Positions 1-6,381 of a stretch of 7,110 bases of DNA are shown in pieces. The stretch comes from an uncultured Chloroflexota bacterium (GTDB taxonomy: Bacteria > Chloroflexota > Chloroflexia > Thermomicrobiales > UBA6265). The stretch lies in the NCBI GenBank assembly GCA_937901745.1, contig CALGSZ010000102.1, positions 1 through 7,110 on the forward strand, written 5' to 3'. The first letter of the stretch is position 1. Each line of letters begins with the position of its first letter. Position numbers and translations under genes: made by a program. The notes beneath the pieces were generated by a model. That model was not told the origin of the DNA. It did no database searches and saw nothing but the letters and a program-made list of their open reading frames with translations.

Positions 1-1
1 C

Positions 2-43
2 GAGTTTGGATTGCCCGCTGAGCGGAGCGGAAAGGAGCTGTGA
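2..43 (+). CDS. 3' end of an upstream gene (partial, unidentified)
   Basis: Thirteen in-frame codons run in from the window edge and stop at the TGA at 41-43, giving the tail EFGLPAERSGKEL. The stop overlaps the next gene's ATG as TGATG, the usual form of a translationally coupled operon pair, and the next gene's ribosome binding site lies inside this tail. Eco29kI-type endonucleases are commonly paired with a DNA methyltransferase, so a modification gene would be the natural partner. That is inference from context only: 13 residues are too few to assign a family. The open frame could also be chance. Confidence 0.4.
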   Translation, partial: EFGLPAERSGKEL

Positions 44-1299
44 TGAAGCGAGGCGCTCGTGTCGATTCTGGACACAGCCTCGAGGCTGTCGATGGCGGCC
101 TAGTCCGTCTGGACTGGGAGTTCACCGACGTCAACTCGATCCAGCTCGGGCGCTTGGCCCAAACAGAGCCGCGCCCCTTCCTCGAGTCGGAAGCGCCGCG
201 TACTACGGGAGCGTATGCGCTGACGTACACCGGGGAGCTGCCGATGCTTAGGAAGATCGCTGACGGCAAGCACCCCATCTACGTCGGCTCTGCAAGCGAC
301 CTGCGTCGCCGGATGAGAGAACATCACGACTCCCTGGCGTACGCAAGAAACCTCGACCTTGAGGACTTCGCCGTGATCTTGGTAGAGACGCCGACTCGTC
401 CTGCTGCCCTGTTCGTGGAGGCCCTGTTGATCGAGGCGCTGAACCCACCGTGGAACAGCAAGGGGGTGGAGGGATTCGGATCCAAACCCCAGGGTCACCT
501 TCGTAGTCGGGGACAGACGCCGACACCGTGGGATCGGCTTCATCCCGGTAGGCCGTGGGTGGCGGCTCCTGCGGATGCGTCTTCCCGGCAGAGCGCCCTT
601 GAAGCTCTCCGTGACGCAGTCGATGCCGCTCGTGCGCTCGATTGGCTCCTACCCAGGCAACAAACCCCTTGTGCCCCCGTTTCGCACACCCATAGGTCCA
701 CAAGAAGGCGCCAAACGGGTGCCCCGAGGAAAGGAAAGGGAATGGCGGGTAGGCGGAAGCGTAGGACAGGGGAGGTCCTTGAGTACCTGCGTACGCGTAC
801 GGGACCTGCGTCGATCCAGGACGTCGCGTCCGAGCTTGACCTAAGCCACCGCGAGGCGCGCGACACGTTGGCGTACCTTGCTCGGGCCGGTCACGTCTCA
901 AGAGTCGCGCGTGGCCGCTACGAGGCTGGGCACTTGAGCGAAGCGCCTGCCAAAGGCCAACGGCGCCCATATGGCAGTGTTGCGAAGGCGGTCGAGGACG
1001 CGCTGCGTGCACGACCTGAGAAGGTGTGGACAGCACAGGACCTCGCCGAGGAGATCGGAATAGCCAAGAACCACGCGACTGCGATTCTGGCGAAGCTGAC
1101 AGATCGTGGGGTGGTGGGCCGTGTCGGTTTAGGCCGGTACAGGCTGGGCGCGGAGACCACCTGGCGAGGTGGGGCCGCTTCGGCTTCCGGGTGGGAACCC
1201 GTAGGTAGGGTCGACGGCTCGATCCTGCTGCGGGATGCTGAAAGCAATTTGTGGTTGGCATCGCCTGCCAGCGTGTCGGATCTGACACAAGTCGCCTGA
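43..1299 (+). CDS. Eco29kI-family GIY-YIG restriction endonuclease fused to two winged-helix domains
   Basis: The 418-aa product is predicted to be a type II restriction endonuclease that cuts unmodified DNA in the cytoplasm. The nuclease domain covers about residues 50-172. GAYAL (Tyr58) and PIYVGSA (Tyr80) form the GIY-YIG pair, followed by Arg90 and His94 in RRMREH, Glu126 in FVEALLIEALNPPWN, and Asn138. From memory, the R-x3-H and E-x11-N spacings equal those of the Eco29kI active site. The family's closing signature is also present: VEGFG at 142-146 and WDRLHPGRPW at 163-172. A basic, low-complexity linker (about 204-240) leads to two winged-helix domains, about 240-297 and 309-369, ending in the matching wings GRYEAG and GRYRLG. 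A short beta-rich tail follows. Eco29kI itself is around 200 aa, so the C-terminal half is an addition. ATG 43 is preferred over GTG 40 because AAAGGAG (31-37) sits 5 nt before it. Recognition sequence is unknown. Confidence 0.85.
   Translation: MKRGARVDSGHSLEAVDGGLVRLDWEFTDVNSIQLGRLAQTEPRPFLESEAPRTTGAYALTYTGELPMLRKIADGKHPIYVGSASDLRRRMREHHDSLAYARNLDLEDFAVILVETPTRPAALFVEALLIEALNPPWNSKGVEGFGSKPQGHLRSRGQTPTPWDRLHPGRPWVAAPADASSRQSALEALRDAVDAARALDWLLPRQQTPCAPVSHTHRSTRRRQTGAPRKGKGMAGRRKRRTGEVLEYLRTRTGPASIQDVASELDLSHREARDTLAYLARAGHVSRVARGRYEAGHLSEAPAKGQRRPYGSVAKAVEDALRARPEKVWTAQDLAEEIGIAKNHATAILAKLTDRGVVGRVGLGRYRLGAETTWRGGAASASGWEPVGRVDGSILLRDAESNLWLASPASVSDLTQVA
726..741 (+). promoter_or_regulatory. 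Possible internal ribosome binding site within the endonuclease gene
   Basis: The purine-only run GAGGAAAGGAAAGGGA lies directly before the in-frame ATG at 742. AAGGA (731-735) is 6 nt from that ATG, a good Shine-Dalgarno spacing. The same bases encode part of the basic linker (RKGKG), so the purine richness may only reflect Arg/Lys/Gly codons. Confidence 0.35.
742..1299 (+). other. Possible nested product: free double winged-helix DNA-binding protein (185 aa)
   Basis: Initiation at ATG 742, codon 234 of the endonuclease frame, would yield a separate protein starting MAGRRKRRTGEV. It would contain only the two winged-helix domains and the C-terminal tail. The start falls almost exactly at the domain boundary, after a linker that looks like poorly conserved or formerly noncoding sequence. 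Many type II restriction systems use a small DNA-binding controller protein, and a nested product could play that part here. This is inference. The alternative is that the winged helices work only as part of the full-length enzyme, for example in target recognition. Confidence 0.3.
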
Positions 1300-1313
1300 T
1301 CGGAATAGGCGCC

Positions 1314-1344
1314 AAGGGGTCACTGCTTCGGCGGTGGCCCCTTT
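1314..1344 (+). terminator. Rho-independent terminator after the endonuclease gene
   Basis: A 13-bp stem pairs AAGGGGTCACTGC (1314-1326) with GCGGTGGCCCCTT (1331-1343). It is fully paired if two G-U pairs are allowed, and it closes on a UUCG tetraloop (1327-1330). A short T run follows. It begins 15 nt after the stop codon, as expected for the end of this transcript. Confidence 0.85.
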
Positions 1345-1672
1345 AGTCCTTGCCAGGGGACCGAGACGGCTAGCTCCGGTCGGGATCCGCATAGGTGGGC
1401 TTCGAGTGGAGGAGCCGCGCCCCGTGTCACGCGAATGGTCCCGCGCATCAGGAGAGGGGGCCTCTAGGGGGCGCTGCGCTTGATCTGGTCGGACGCCAGG
1501 TGGAGGGGTTCCGCGATTCCCGCGCCTCTCGATTGCCCGGACTGGATCGTTCGGGCCACGTGGTCACGCCCGTGCCCCGGGAATGGCGTTTCGGCTAGGT
1601 GCGGCATCGGCACCCCGGAGTGGTTCGACGGGCGTCGGCACAACACGTCTAACGAAGCGCAGGACAATTACC
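1345..1672. other. Intergenic stretch, no gene seen
   Basis: This lies between the endonuclease terminator and the convergent recombinase stop. The open frames crossing it show no recognisable protein and mostly run on as shadows of the minus-strand gene. Visible small structures are an 8-bp palindrome CCACGTGG (1556-1563) within an imperfect hairpin (about 1553-1578), and GGTGC/GCACC arms at 1599-1615. Neither has the T-rich tail of a terminator for the minus-strand operon. It could hold an element boundary, but no repeat pair proves one. Confidence 0.4.
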
Positions 1673-2770
1673 TCACGGCGCCGTGCGCGAATGTGCCCGG
1701 TGCCCTTGGACCTCGGCGCTGGGCCTTGTCTCGCAAGGTCCCTGTCCACGGTTCGGCGGGGGCGATTTGCGGCCTGTTCCTGGAATCCCGACCTGGCCCG
1801 TCCCGTGAAACAGGTCCGTGGGTAGGAAGTAGTGGGCGAACAGGACCCCAGGGCTGGTGTTGGTGTCGGCGGCGATTGCCATGATCGACTCCCCGGCCTC
1901 GTTGCGGTGGGTCACATGGGCTTTCTTGAAGCTGTGGGTTCCCACGCCCTCAGGATTGAGGCCGGCCCGGGTCATGCCGTCGCGGATCCATCCGATCATG
2001 CGGCCGATGTGGCGGGTCTCCAGGACCGGGCCCTCAGCGACACCGCGGACAGCAATCCAGTCAGCAAGGGCGCAGGCGGGGCACCAGGAGGTCGGGTGGA
2101 ACGATTCGCTTGGGTCCACGCCAACCAAGACAAGATCCTGACCCTGTATGTACGCGAAGGGGAACATGACCCGACCGGGCTTGAGGCCGTTCCTAGGTGC
2201 TGAGAACGGGATCTTCGAAAGCCAGTCCTGGAGTTCCCCGCCGAGGATGCGGCGGGGAGATGGCTCACCTCCGCACGTGTGGTCGATCCGCATCTGGTCA
2301 ATGCGTCCCTTGGCCGAGCTGAAGTCGTACAGGAACCCTGAAGTTGTTCGCTTCAGTCTCTCGATGCGCATCTGTACGAGGTGGTTCCAGCGGCGTCCGG
2401 TGTCGTAGAGGACAGACGCCAGGAGGCGTAGTTGGAGGCCGCGCCGGGAGTTGGAGGCCACCGCCCACACACAGAAGGCCTGAACCTCGAACGCAGTGAG
2501 GACTCGGCTCTGGTTCTCGGGTCGGGGTCGCCGCCCCCCCGCCCTGAGGCTGTGCGCGCTTTGGACCAGGTTCACAACCGGGCTATCGGGACGATTGGCA
2601 CGGCGCCATGCTGAGACGACCTTGCGAACGGTGGATGGCGACTTGTCCCAACGCTCCTCGTACAGGTAGGCAACGAGCGTTGCCGGATGGTCGGGCGGGT
2701 AGCCGCGTGAGTTGGCCCAAAGGTCCAGCTTGGCGAGTTCGCGCTGGTAGTGATAGGTGGTGTCACGCAT
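1673..2770 (-). CDS. Tyrosine recombinase with degraded active site (trio member 1)
   Basis: The 365-aa product belongs to the tyrosine recombinase/integrase fold that cuts and rejoins DNA at specific sites. The N-terminal 85 or so residues look like a core-binding helical domain (TYHYQRELAKLDLWANSRG onward). The catalytic domain starts near residue 90. Visible motifs are TGRRWNHLVQMR with the box I Arg127, SSAKGR with Lys154, HSFKKAHVT where Lys282 replaces the box II Arg, and FAHYF with the presumed nucleophile Tyr314. The His/Trp expected nine residues before the Tyr appears to be Thr305. A CxxC (Cys230, Cys233) sits in the WCPACALADW helix. The tail after Tyr314 is about 50 residues, rich in Pro and Gly and probably disordered. 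The gene overlaps the upstream recombinase stop as ATGCGTGA, indicating coupled translation. GTG at 2773 is an alternative start. It may be a structural or DNA-binding partner rather than a full catalyst. Confidence 0.87.
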   Translation of the reverse strand: MRDTTYHYQRELAKLDLWANSRGYPPDHPATLVAYLYEERWDKSPSTVRKVVSAWRRANRPDSPVVNLVQSAHSLRAGGRRPRPENQSRVLTAFEVQAFCVWAVASNSRRGLQLRLLASVLYDTGRRWNHLVQMRIERLKRTTSGFLYDFSSAKGRIDQMRIDHTCGGEPSPRRILGGELQDWLSKIPFSAPRNGLKPGRVMFPFAYIQGQDLVLVGVDPSESFHPTSWCPACALADWIAVRGVAEGPVLETRHIGRMIGWIRDGMTRAGLNPEGVGTHSFKKAHVTHRNEAGESIMAIAADTNTSPGVLFAHYFLPTDLFHGTGQVGIPGTGRKSPPPNRGQGPCETRPSAEVQGHRAHSRTAP

Positions 2771-4262
2771 CACCGATGTCCCCCATCATTCGGTTGAGGA
2801 TCTGCTGGCGTGCCTCATGACCGTCACGCTTCAAATAGCTGGCCGTCGTCTCTGGATTGGAATGGCGCAGCTTCTTAGTGATCTTCGGCTCTGGCTCGCC
2901 GTTGGCCTTCATCTGGTGTGCTGCTCCCCGACGCAGGCTGTAGCCGACGAAATGTTGCGAGAGGCCGGCCGCTCGCCCCATCTTCTGAAGGGTTCGTCGC
3001 AGTGAGTCCGTGTCCATGCTGAGGCCTCTCGCGCGCTGGGCGCCGGCCGGACCGAACAAGACACCGCGACCTGGGCCGGTTAGCCCAGAGCCGCGAACGG
3101 CGTAGCCGCGCAGGCGGCACAGGTCGAGGAGCGCTCTCACGCCACACAGCTGGCTGTCTGAGTGGTACACGGCCGCAATCTTCTCTGACCTGCGGCGACC
3201 GCTGCGATTCGTCTTCGAGATCGGGAGCTCCACCACCATCCCCTCGGGGTGCAGCGTCAGCTGGCTGCTACGGAGCGAGACCAACTCGCCAGGGCGGAGG
3301 CCAAAGTGGAGGCCACCCAACACGGCGGCGCGGTTGCGTATGTGCGCCATCGTGGTCTCGCTGATTCCAGCCGACACCCGCCACAGAGTCTCTGAGTCGG
3401 CGTCCCGGCCGGCGTAGCCACCCGACGTCCAATCGTCGATTGCGAGGCGTCGGGCGCTCAATCTGAAGCGCTCCGACCACCACCTGTGGCCGCCCTCCAG
3501 TATCTGGGGGGCGTCACCTCGGATGTCGGCAAGGGCCTCGAGAGTTGCCCCGAGATCCAAGAAGGGGTCGGCGTGTCGAGCGATCTCGAGTCGCTCCCCG
3601 TTGACGACTACCCCGACCACGTCGGCTCGGACGTCTACGTCGTCCCAAGTGAGGGTTTCCAGCCGGCGTAGCCGCACTCGACAGAAGTGTGAGATCAGCA
3701 GCGCAGCGCGCAGAGTCAGTTCGTCCTTGGTGGGTGGGGGAGAAGCGAGCATTTCCTGGGCGTGTTGGAGCAGCAGTGGTGTGGCGCGCTGCGGCTCTGG
3801 GCGCGGCAGCTTCCTTGCGTAGTCGAGGAGGCGCCGAATCTTCGGGTCCTTCAGCCGTTGGGCGGCCTCCCCGGGAAGGTGTCTTTTGAGGGTCCCATAG
3901 GCGGACAGGACTCCGCGAGGGCTGCGGGTGCCTCCCCCTAGGGGAGAGCGCTCGGCTAGATAATTGAACAGCTCTCCAGCGGTCGGGTCGAAGGGGTTCA
4001 CGCCGCGGGCATCGCAATGAGAAAGCCAACGCTCGAGCTCGCTGCGCACTCCGTCGGTGAAACGCACCTCGTCGAGGAGAGAGGCCAGCGCATCTTTGTG
4101 TCGTCCGAACCACTCGACCAGGGACGGTGGGGCGTCAGGCCCGTCCAGGCCCAACAGGTTCTCATAGGACGGGAAGAACTCTTCGAAACGTGCCATGGAG
4201 GCCACGGTCCGGACAGTGCTCGAAGAGGCAATCAGGTTCGGCGAGAAGTCTTCTCGGGCCAC
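2763..4262 (-). CDS. Tyrosine recombinase, long form with an extra partial catalytic domain (trio member 2)
   Basis: The 499-aa product is a tyrosine recombinase. A core-binding helical domain spans about residues 66-155. The active domain spans about 300-490, with Arg323 in FGLRPGELVSLR, Lys350 in PISKTN, Tyr441 and Arg444 in GYSLRRGAAH (Tyr replaces the usual His of HxxR), His467 in LRHSNPETTASYLK, and the nucleophile Tyr476 nine residues later. Between them, at about 183-231, RAALLISHFCRVRLRRLETL and the following TWDDVDV plus beta strands look like a second copy of the start of a catalytic domain, with no matching HxxR or Tyr. Typical members are 300-400 aa. It is the first gene of a two-gene minus-strand operon. 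The GTG start at 4262 has no clear ribosome site. ATG 4196 (MARFEEFF) is an alternative giving 477 aa. Confidence 0.9.
   Translation of the reverse strand: MAREDFSPNLIASSSTVRTVASMARFEEFFPSYENLLGLDGPDAPPSLVEWFGRHKDALASLLDEVRFTDGVRSELERWLSHCDARGVNPFDPTAGELFNYLAERSPLGGGTRSPRGVLSAYGTLKRHLPGEAAQRLKDPKIRRLLDYARKLPRPEPQRATPLLLQHAQEMLASPPPTKDELTLRAALLISHFCRVRLRRLETLTWDDVDVRADVVGVVVNGERLEIARHADPFLDLGATLEALADIRGDAPQILEGGHRWWSERFRLSARRLAIDDWTSGGYAGRDADSETLWRVSAGISETTMAHIRNRAAVLGGLHFGLRPGELVSLRSSQLTLHPEGMVVELPISKTNRSGRRRSEKIAAVYHSDSQLCGVRALLDLCRLRGYAVRGSGLTGPGRGVLFGPAGAQRARGLSMDTDSLRRTLQKMGRAAGLSQHFVGYSLRRGAAHQMKANGEPEPKITKKLRHSNPETTASYLKRDGHEARQQILNRMMGDIGDA
4242..4256. repeat. Short palindrome near the 5' end of recombinase 2
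   Basis: CGAGAAG and CTTCTCG are perfect 7-base arms around one central base. If recombinase 2 really starts at ATG 4196, this lies upstream of the gene and could be an operator or recombinase-binding site. If it starts at GTG 4262, the palindrome is just inside the coding sequence. Confidence 0.35.
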
Positions 4263-4501
4263 CTGATTGCCGTCTGGGGAAGCCCAGTCACCGTCGAGAG
4301 GCGGATGCCGGACGTCCGCTCGTCAAGTCTGGGCCGGGCGAACCCCCAATAGCGCGGGCCAGATTTGACGAAGAACGCGCGACTGGGGCCTTCGAGCCTG
4401 GTCGCCACTGTTGTGGGCGAGCAGCCGGGCTGTCATCGACAACCCAGCTTCCGTGACAACTCAGCGGACGGCTCCGGCAGCCAACGAAGAGACCCCGACC
4501 G
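4263..4501. promoter_or_regulatory. Divergent control region between recombinase genes
   Basis: Recombinase 2 leaves to the left and recombinase 3 to the right, so promoters for both must lie in or near this stretch. TTGACG hexamers resembling -35 boxes occur at 4365-4370 facing right and on the complement of 4321-4326 facing left, one in each arm of the inverted repeat. No convincing -10 box follows either at normal spacing. Other small inverted repeats lie at 4402-4420 (TCGCCAC with GTGGGCGA, one bulge) and 4422-4432 (CAGCC, G, GGCTG). No gene is seen here. Confidence 0.55.
4320..4371. repeat. Imperfect inverted repeat, candidate recombinase-binding or operator site
   Basis: TCGTCAAGTCTGGGCC (4320-4335) is matched in reverse complement by GGGCCAGATTTGACGA (4356-4371), 14 of 16 positions, around a 20-bp centre. 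Its place between the divergent recombinase genes suits an attachment site, an accessory arm-type site or an autoregulatory operator. The 20-bp centre is longer than the 6-8 bp crossover of a simple core site, which argues for an operator or accessory site. Confidence 0.6.
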
Positions 4502-6238
4502 TTGGAGACCGAATTGTCCGCCTACAACCCCTACCGCCGACCTGTTGAGGGAGCCCCGATCACCGCCCAGAACCTACGGGTCTTGCAGGCGCTTGCGGGG
4601 CGCACGGACCTCTGCGACGAGACCGGCGAGCCCTTCGACCCCGAGCTCATCCTCCGGTACGAGCTGAAGGTCGCCGAGATCGTCGAGGATCTTCTAAGGC
4701 GTCGGCCCTGGTCGGGGATCGACGATGTGGGCGCCGACTTCGACGCCCACTACCTGCAGCTTCTCTCCGAAGCCGAAGCGGAACTCGAGAACCCTTTCGA
4801 CGATCAGACCCATCGAACGTACGAGGATGCTCTCCGCCAATACGCCCGCTTCTTCGTCTATGGGGAACAGCCCTACGACCCACGGAGACTGCACCCCAGA
4901 GCCATCGTGGCGTACCTGCACTCGCTCGGCGAGGAAGTGCACGACCCGCAAACCGGGGAGCTGCTTCGGAGCCTGAGGAGCTACTCGACCATCAAAGTGC
5001 GCCTCGCGGCCCTGGCTCAAGCGGCGAGGAGCGTGGGCGCCCAGAACCCCTGGGAGTACCAGGAGATCAAAGACAAAATGCGACACCTGGAGCGTCGCTG
5101 CCAGACCATGCGGCCCCTCAATCGAAAGGACGCCATCACCTCCGACATCCTCGCCGAGATGATCGAGACCACCTTCCAGCCCGACCTCGAGGCGGTGAGC
5201 AACCGCGCCCTCGCGTGGATCCTCGCCGATGAGGATTGGGGCCCGGCGGACGCCGCGGCCCTCGAGTGGGACCGCATACAGATCAAAGGAGACGTGGTCG
5301 TCGTGCGGCCCACTTCGCTTCGCAAGCCCCTAGTGCTGAGCGAGCCGGTTGGCGGGCTCTCACCGGTCGACGCCTTCACCATGCTCGCCGAAGAGAGCGG
5401 GGCCTCGGGAGCGGTATTCCGAAGAGTCTCCGGCCCAACGGCAAGCCGGAGGCTCGACGACCGGCCCCTGACACGCCAAGCGATCGCCCTCAAGGCCAAG
5501 AACTGGCGCGACATGGTCGGCGTATCCCTGGTTGGCCGTCGGTTCTCGTTTCAGCCTGCCCACCTCGAATCGCTGGCTGACTCCATGCCCCTGGTCCGAT
5601 TCATCGACCTCCGCGACAGGGCACTGCTCCTGGTCGGCTACTTCACCGCAATGCGACGGCTCAACCTCTCGGAGCTGGATATGAGAGACGTGGCGCTCAG
5701 TGGCGAAATGGCGAAGGTCACGATGCGCTGGTCCAAGACCGGGGAGGCACACACGTTCCCGCTTCCGGCGGCGGACGGGTGGCGCATGTGCCCAACTACA
5801 GCGCTGACCGAGTACGTGGCCGCACTGGAAGGGCACTTCGAGACACTCGATGCCTACCAACCATTGTTCGTGACCGTAGACCGGCATGGCAACGTGCCAG
5901 CCATAGATGAGTCCCTCCTGCGGGACAGCCCGACCGCCCGGCGAGGCGCCCTAAGGGAGTTGCTGGCGATCAGCGGGGCGGCGGTAGCCGATGTGGTCAA
6001 GACCCGAGTAGCGGCAACCGGGCGAGATCCCCGATTCTTTGGAGCCCACAGCCTTCGGGCCGGGATCCTCACCGACATGGCTCACCTCGGGTTCGAGCCG
6101 ACGGAGATGCAAGAGATCAGCCTCCACCGCTCCCTCAACCAGTTGATCGCCTACGTCCGCACGGTTCGCCATCCCTCCCAGCAGCCTGCCCATCGGCTGG
6201 CCTTGAAGTTGCAGGAGAACATCAGCCGGGCGGCCTGA
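4502..6238 (+). CDS. Tyrosine recombinase with complete catalytic set and extra vestigial domain (trio member 3)
   Basis: The 578-aa product is a tyrosine recombinase with every expected catalytic residue: Arg385 in TAMRRLNLSEL, Lys412 in RWSKTGEAHTF, His516 and Arg519 in GAHSLRAG, His542 in SLHRSLNQLIAYVR, and Tyr551 nine residues later. An unusual N-terminal region (about 1-100) precedes a core-binding helical domain at about 103-200. Residues about 235-345 (WGPADAAALEWDRI followed by the strands KGDVVVVRP) resemble a first catalytic-domain half that has lost its box I Arg. The true catalytic domain follows from about 365. Members are usually 300-400 aa. The TTG start at 4502 is the first possible start after an in-frame stop at 4454-4456, and the ribosome site is weak, so the exact start is uncertain. 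The gene runs divergently from the other two recombinases. It is the likeliest strand-cleaving member. Confidence 0.9.
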   Translation: METELSAYNPYRRPVEGAPITAQNLRVLQALAGRTDLCDETGEPFDPELILRYELKVAEIVEDLLRRRPWSGIDDVGADFDAHYLQLLSEAEAELENPFDDQTHRTYEDALRQYARFFVYGEQPYDPRRLHPRAIVAYLHSLGEEVHDPQTGELLRSLRSYSTIKVRLAALAQAARSVGAQNPWEYQEIKDKMRHLERRCQTMRPLNRKDAITSDILAEMIETTFQPDLEAVSNRALAWILADEDWGPADAAALEWDRIQIKGDVVVVRPTSLRKPLVLSEPVGGLSPVDAFTMLAEESGASGAVFRRVSGPTASRRLDDRPLTRQAIALKAKNWRDMVGVSLVGRRFSFQPAHLESLADSMPLVRFIDLRDRALLLVGYFTAMRRLNLSELDMRDVALSGEMAKVTMRWSKTGEAHTFPLPAADGWRMCPTTALTEYVAALEGHFETLDAYQPLFVTVDRHGNVPAIDESLLRDSPTARRGALRELLAISGAAVADVVKTRVAATGRDPRFFGAHSLRAGILTDMAHLGFEPTEMQEISLHRSLNQLIAYVRTVRHPSQQPAHRLALKLQENISRAA

Positions 6239-6294
6239 GGCGCTTCGCAAACGACGGGCATACGGTGTGGCATGGGCCGACGTTGTCCGCACAC

Positions 6295-6333
6295 AACGAT
6301 GGGCCCGCCTCAGAGTGGCGGGCCCCATCGTTT
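6295..6333. terminator. Strong hairpin terminator between convergent genes
   Basis: AACGATGGGCCCGCC (6295-6309) pairs with GGCGGGCCCCATCGTT (6317-6332) with a single bulged C, closing on a 7-nt loop. Short T runs occur on both sides (TTT on plus, TTGTGTG on minus). It lies between recombinase 3 and the convergent 122-aa gene, so it can serve both directions. Confidence 0.8.
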
Positions 6334-6381
6334 CAGCCAGCAACGCGATGCCGGTGTCCGCACCAGCTTCAGCAGACATCG

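Noticed and set aside
248..1315. Long open frame of 355 codons on the minus strand opposite the endonuclease gene
   Set aside because: It is very rich in Arg, Pro and Ser, has no family resemblance, and lies opposite a gene with clear motifs. It is a GC-rich shadow frame.
1647..1653. GTCTAAC, resembling half of an integron attC core
   Set aside because: No partner GTTRRRY at a suitable distance and no foldable attC stem. The recombinases here are not recognisable as integron integrases.
1480..1884. Plus-strand frame of 134 codons across the intergenic stretch
   Set aside because: There is no ribosome site and no recognisable protein, and half of it is a shadow of the minus-strand recombinase.
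3935..3944. Palindrome CCCCTAGGGG
   Set aside because: It lies well inside the recombinase 2 coding sequence over Pro/Gly codons, and nothing links it to a function.
2043..5259. CCGCGG sites (2043, 4003, 5254), the known Eco29kI target
   Set aside because: The specificity of this relative is unknown, and three sites in 7 kb of GC-rich DNA is neither strikingly few nor many.
1673..6238. Standard RIT or Tn554-like element
   Set aside because: Those have three recombinase or transposition genes on one strand. Here the third diverges, so the label does not fit.
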